Part shown: positions 61,067 to 64,000 of the stretch, piece after piece
How the letters are laid out: the number at the start of each line of letters is the position of its first letter
Numbering within the stretch: the stretch's first letter is position 1
NCBI GenBank assembly: GCA_021736215.1
Contig: JAIPGI010000004.1
Coordinates: forward strand, 22,809-86,808
Reading direction: 5' to 3'
DNA: 64,000 nucleotides
Source of the DNA: Candidatus Altimarinota bacterium
GTDB taxonomy: Bacteria > Patescibacteriota > Gracilibacteria > UBA4473
The notes under the pieces: model-generated
Seen by the model: only the letters and a program-made list of their open reading frames with translations
Told to the model about the DNA's origin: nothing
The model's database searches: none
Program-made: the position numbers and the translations under genes

Positions 61067-63229
61067 TTAGTTTGTAGGGACAAGTCTCGACTTGTCCGTG
61101 CGGGATTCCTTACGAATCGTTCCTTGCCTTCGAGAATCGTAGTGGATACGAAGCTCCGCATCCTTATCGTCTTTTCCAGTGTATCCAATTTCCTGATCAC
61201 ACTTCGGACAGTAGTCGTGTTCCCCCGCAATGTAGCCATGTTTCGGACAAATCGAAAAGGTTGGTGTAATCGTGATGTAAGGCAGGTGAAATTGTGTCAA
61301 AACCTTGCGAACGAGATTTTTGCAGGCTTCACTGTTGGAAATTCGTTCTCCCATATAGAGGTGAAGAACGGTTCCTCCAGTGTATTTAGTCTGCAACCTG
61401 TCTTGAAGTTTGAGCGCTTCGAAAGCATCATTGGTGTACTCCACTGGAAGTTGCGAAGAATTAGTATAGTAGGGCGCTTCGCGAGTTCCCGCTTGAATGA
61501 TTTTTTTAAATCGTTTCTGGTCTTCTTTGGCAAACCGATAAGTGGTTCCTTCGGCCGGAGTCGCTTCAAGATTATACAAATTCCCAGTTTCATTCTGGAA
61601 TTCGGTCAATTTAGAACGCATAAACATCAATACTTCTTCTGCAAAATCCTGCCCCCATTTATCAGAAATATTGTGTTTGTCATCGGTAAAATTTCGAATC
61701 GCTTCGTTCAGTCCATTGAGTCCGATAGTCGAGAAGTGATTATTAAGATGTCCCAAATACCGCTTGGTATACGGGAAAAGTCCTCTATCAATCCATGTTT
61801 GGACTACTTTTCGTTTGAGCTCTAAAGATATTTTTGCCAAATTCATGAGGTGTCCGATACGATTCAAGAAGGCTTCTTTATCTCCCTTCTGTTCATACCC
61901 AATACGTGGGAGAGAAATCGTAACCACCCCAATAGATCCCGTCATTTCTGCTGAACCAAAAAGACCATTTCCACGGGTCAAAAGCTCGTCCAAGTTGAGT
62001 TGTAATCGGCAACACATAGAACGAATATGATTGGGATCAAGTTCGGAATTAATAAAGTTTTGGAAGTACGGCATTCCATATTTGGCCGTCATTTCAAAAA
62101 GTGGTGTCGTCTTGGGGTCGTCCCAGTCGAAATCCTTGGTAATATTGTAAGTCGGAATCGGAAAGGTAAAAACTCGTCCCTTAGCATCTCCACGAGTCAT
62201 AACCTCTATGTATGCACGATTAATGACATCCATTTCTTTTTGAAGTTCTCCAAAAGTGTATTGAAAATACTCCCCTCCAATCTTGAGACGCTTCCCCTGC
62301 AAATCCTTGGGGCAAACCCAGTCCAGCGTGATATTGGTAAATGGTGTTTGTGTTCCCCAGCGAGAGGGAACATTGAGATTGAAGACGAAGGACTGCATAT
62401 TCTGCAAAACATACGCGTAGACTTTTTCTTCGATATATTTCTTTTTATCTTTCTCACTCGGAAAGGTTACCTTGTGATCTTCTAATTCTTTCGAAAATTT
62501 CATCTCATATTTTTTGACGAAAGGAGCGAGATACGTATCGAAACTTGAAAATGCCTGTGCTCCAGCCCATTCGTTCTGAAGTGTTCCCAAGAAATTCACC
62601 ATCTGTGATACGGCTGTTGAAAGGTGTTTGGGAGGCAAAGATTCTGTTTTATCAGCGACTCCATTGAATCCTTCTTCGAGGAGCACGCGAAGCGACCATC
62701 CCGCACAGTATCCCGAAAACATATCCAAATCGTGAATATGGAAATCTCCGTTTCGGTGAGCATCTCCTACTTCCTTTGGATAGATGTGTGACAACCAGTA
62801 GTTCGCTGTTACTTTTCCTGAAGTGTTCAAAATCATTCCCCCCAGAGAATACCCCTGATTAGAATTAGCATTTACTCGCCAGTCGAGTTTATTGAGATAT
62901 TCGGTAATCGTGTTTTCCACACTGATAACAACGCTTTTATCCTGACGAGACTGTGCTCGTTTTTCTCGATAAAGAATATAAGACTTTGCCGTTTGAGCAT
63001 GTCCATTTTCGATAAGAACTTTTTCTACAGTATCTTGAATTTGTTCGACGGATGGAATTTTATCTCTGAATTTTTGATCCAGAAATTTCACCACATCGCG
63101 AGAAATTTCTTCTGCAAGCTCTCTGTTATTTCCACCAATTTCTTTAGCCGCAGCAAAAATGGCGTCTGCAATTTTTGCTGGATTAAAATCGACAATCTCG
63201 CCGGTACGCTTCTGGACTTTGAAAATCAT
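61067..63229 (-). CDS. nrdD: anaerobic ribonucleoside-triphosphate reductase (class III) without C-terminal glycyl motif
   Basis: The 720-residue protein has an N-terminal ATP-cone (MIFKVQKRTGEIVDFNPAKI...), the catalytic barrel with NGDFHIHDLDMFSGYCAGW, NLNVPSRWGTQTPFTN, SMCCRLQLN (candidate thiyl Cys near 405), and FTFPIPTYN. The C-terminal zinc ribbon CPKHGYIAGEHDYCPKC is present but the sequence then runs into about 40 residues encoded partly by a palindrome and ends with no RVxGY. It makes dNTPs from NTPs without oxygen. ATG at 63229 gives the ATP-cone start; an upstream frame (63259) would read into the NrdR box. Confidence 0.92.
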   Translation of the reverse strand: MIFKVQKRTGEIVDFNPAKIADAIFAAAKEIGGNNRELAEEISRDVVKFLDQKFRDKIPSVEQIQDTVEKVLIENGHAQTAKSYILYREKRAQSRQDKSVVISVENTITEYLNKLDWRVNANSNQGYSLGGMILNTSGKVTANYWLSHIYPKEVGDAHRNGDFHIHDLDMFSGYCAGWSLRVLLEEGFNGVADKTESLPPKHLSTAVSQMVNFLGTLQNEWAGAQAFSSFDTYLAPFVKKYEMKFSKELEDHKVTFPSEKDKKKYIEEKVYAYVLQNMQSFVFNLNVPSRWGTQTPFTNITLDWVCPKDLQGKRLKIGGEYFQYTFGELQKEMDVINRAYIEVMTRGDAKGRVFTFPIPTYNITKDFDWDDPKTTPLFEMTAKYGMPYFQNFINSELDPNHIRSMCCRLQLNLDELLTRGNGLFGSAEMTGSIGVVTISLPRIGYEQKGDKEAFLNRIGHLMNLAKISLELKRKVVQTWIDRGLFPYTKRYLGHLNNHFSTIGLNGLNEAIRNFTDDKHNISDKWGQDFAEEVLMFMRSKLTEFQNETGNLYNLEATPAEGTTYRFAKEDQKRFKKIIQAGTREAPYYTNSSQLPVEYTNDAFEALKLQDRLQTKYTGGTVLHLYMGERISNSEACKNLVRKVLTQFHLPYITITPTFSICPKHGYIAGEHDYCPKCDQEIGYTGKDDKDAELRIHYDSRRQGTIRKESRTDKSRLVPTN
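61078..61097. repeat. palindromic repeat at the nrdD 3' end
   Basis: GGACAAGTC/GACTTGTCC with a two-base centre lies inside the last codons of nrdD, just before its stop. It looks like an inserted repeat unit. Confidence 0.75.
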
Positions 63230-63253
63230 TCGATAAGAAGATAATGATGAAAA

Positions 63254-63269
63254 ACACAATATATTGTGT
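63254..63269 (-). promoter_or_regulatory. NrdR box
   Basis: Perfect 16-base palindrome ACACAATATATTGTGT matches the NrdR operator consensus. It lies just downstream of the predicted transcription start of nrdD. A weaker second box (63287-63302) lies in the promoter spacer. Confidence 0.85.
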
Positions 63270-63279
63270 TGAGGATGCT

Positions 63280-63308
63280 TTTATATACCCCAAATATAGT
63301 AGCGTCAA
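63280..63308 (-). promoter_or_regulatory. promoter of the nrdD operon
   Basis: TTGACG (63303-63308), 17-base spacer, TATAAA (63280-63285). The spacer holds an NrdR-box-like CTACTATATTTGGGGT. Leader to the ATG is about 45 nt. Confidence 0.8.
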
Positions 63309-63446
63309 GAAAAAAAGAAGAAAAAACTATTGCTCAAGGAAGCGAGTTATTTTTTTATGGAACTCTTCCTCGTTTTCCTTTTTTTTAATATAAATTTAAT
63401 CATATGACACATTGCAAAAAATTTAAAATTTTTTATGTTGATACTG

Positions 63447-63785
63447 ATGAAATTCTCACTCCAAAATATTCCCGTGTTTCTCTTCCTTGGAATTAATCCC
63501 CAAGAACAAGCGAAAAAACAAAAGATTCTCGTCTCTCTTTCATGGGAACTCGAGACATTCCTTGCGGAGAAATCCGATCAAATCGAAGATACCGTAGACT
63601 ACTTTTCCATTCATGAATTTCTCAAAAAGTTTCCAAAAGAAAGAAAATTCAATCTTCTCGAGACCCTTCATATGCAGGTTTTACAGACTCTCAAAAAAGA
63701 ATTCCCAAAACTTCAAAACCCCGTTCTCACCCTCCAAAAATTCCCTTTTGATGAAGGAAGTATCACGATTTCAAATGACAAATAG
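63447..63785 (+). CDS. folB: dihydroneopterin aldolase (FolB)-like
   Basis: The 112-residue protein matches the FolB/FolX tunnelling fold: IPVFLFLGINPQEQAKKQKILVSLSW, DTVDYFSIHEFL and FNLLETLHMQVLQTLKKEFP, with K in LTLQKFPF. By family it forms 6-hydroxymethyl-dihydropterin for folate synthesis or epimerises a related pterin. No other folate genes are nearby. ATG at 63435 is also possible; 63447 gives the canonical start. Confidence 0.85.
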   Translation: MKFSLQNIPVFLFLGINPQEQAKKQKILVSLSWELETFLAEKSDQIEDTVDYFSIHEFLKKFPKERKFNLLETLHMQVLQTLKKEFPKLQNPVLTLQKFPFDEGSITISNDK

Positions 63786-63798
63786 CAAAGATCAAATA

Positions 63799-64000
63799 TC
63801 AATTCTCTGATCTCTGATATTTATTTTCTCTTCTCTCTTCCCTCTTCTCTGGTCTTTGTTCATCGCGAGCTTCTTTGAGTGTTGCAAACTCTTCTTTGAA
63901 CACCAAACTCCACACTCCAATTCTTTTTGTAGTGTGTGTTTTTCCTCTTTCGTGTTCTGCCAAACGACGCTCTAGATCAGTCGTGCTTCCAACATAAAAT
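63799..64000 (-). CDS. GIY-YIG-domain protein (5' partial)
   Basis: The visible part reads FYVGSTTDLERRLAEHERGK, then WSLVFKEEFATLKEARDEQ, the middle of a GIY-YIG domain. The usual REKxxK stretch is replaced by a strongly charged tail ending in KYQRSEN, so the C terminus may be altered or frameshifted. It continues past the right edge. Confidence 0.75.
   Translation of the reverse strand, partial: FYVGSTTDLERRLAEHERGKTHTTKRIGVWSLVFKEEFATLKEARDEQRPEKREERRENKYQRSEN

Noticed and set aside
61040..61825. Long + strand open frame opposite nrdD
   Set aside because: It is the mirror of the conserved nrdD catalytic region and has no family resemblance.
1..64000. CRISPR array, insertion sequence or rRNA operon
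   Set aside because: No regularly spaced direct repeats, transposase genes or rRNA-like sequence were found. The repeats seen are dispersed palindromes.
1..64000. UGA recoding as in Gracilibacteria/Absconditabacteria
   Set aside because: TGA ends many genes at ATGA and TGATG overlaps, and no conserved protein needs TGA read as Gly.

Overview
The window is AT-rich bacterial chromosome, very gene-dense, with ordinary TGA/TAA/TAG stops (many ATGA and TGATG overlaps show TGA working as stop). The mix of features suggests a member of the Candidate Phyla Radiation (Patescibacteria): a ComEC channel lacking the nuclease-like domain, a TrmB-type regulator, GIY-YIG ORFs beside tRNAs, a VirB4/TraD-like DNA-transfer ATPase, VanW, large proteins of unknown function and a class III ribonucleotide reductase. 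UGA as stop argues against the recoded Gracilibacteria/Absconditabacteria lineages; a finer placement (for example Peregrinibacteria) would be a guess. No rRNA, transposase or CRISPR array was seen.

Layout. 1-3.5 kb: end of a LysM/M23 cell-wall hydrolase, comEC and a GT4 glycosyltransferase. 4-10 kb: uvrA, a PAP2 phosphatase fused to a polyprenol-kinase-like domain, and tyrS. 10-16.6 kb: tRNA-Pro and tRNA-Arg, nitroreductase, HtpX protease, Dus, an HD hydrolase, an RSH (ppGpp synthetase) protein and a TrmB-like regulator. 16.6-20 kb: a 1126-residue protein with a C-terminal class V aminotransferase domain. 20-31 kb: tRNA-Met, a stand-alone tRNA-binding-domain protein, pheT, uvrB, a lipoprotein, aspS and asnS. 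31-37 kb: an envelope run on the minus strand (S41 protease, VanW, GT-C-like membrane protein, murC). 37-44.3 kb: GT2, a 1227-residue unknown protein, a DNA-transfer-type ATPase and a small ORF. 45 kb: tRNA-Ile, a GIY-YIG ORF and a truncated tRNA copy. 45.6-48 kb: a UvrD/PcrA helicase with repeat-derived insertions. 48.7-52.7 kb: the infA-rpmJ-rpsM-rpsK-rpsD-rpoA-rplQ-rplM-rpsI operon. 52.8-58 kb: FtsB-like protein, pth, PRC-barrel protein, Lys-rich protein, FBPase, tyrosine recombinase, N-formylglutamate-amidohydrolase-like protein and an unknown. 58-64 kb: tRNA-Thr, a thioredoxin-CcdA fusion, the anaerobic ribonucleotide reductase operon under a putative NrdR box, FolB and a truncated GIY-YIG ORF.

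The most notable points are: (i) a class III ribonucleotide reductase whose glycyl-radical motif lies on a separate 70-residue ORF; (ii) palindromic CCCGGG repeats inserted in frame into the UvrD helicase and found between genes elsewhere; (iii) two unusual fusions (PAP2 with lipid kinase; a huge helical domain with a class V aminotransferase); (iv) tRNA 3'-end duplications, one flanking a GIY-YIG ORF; and (v) several promoters whose -10 box lies only 6-12 nt from the start codon, implying near-leaderless mRNAs.
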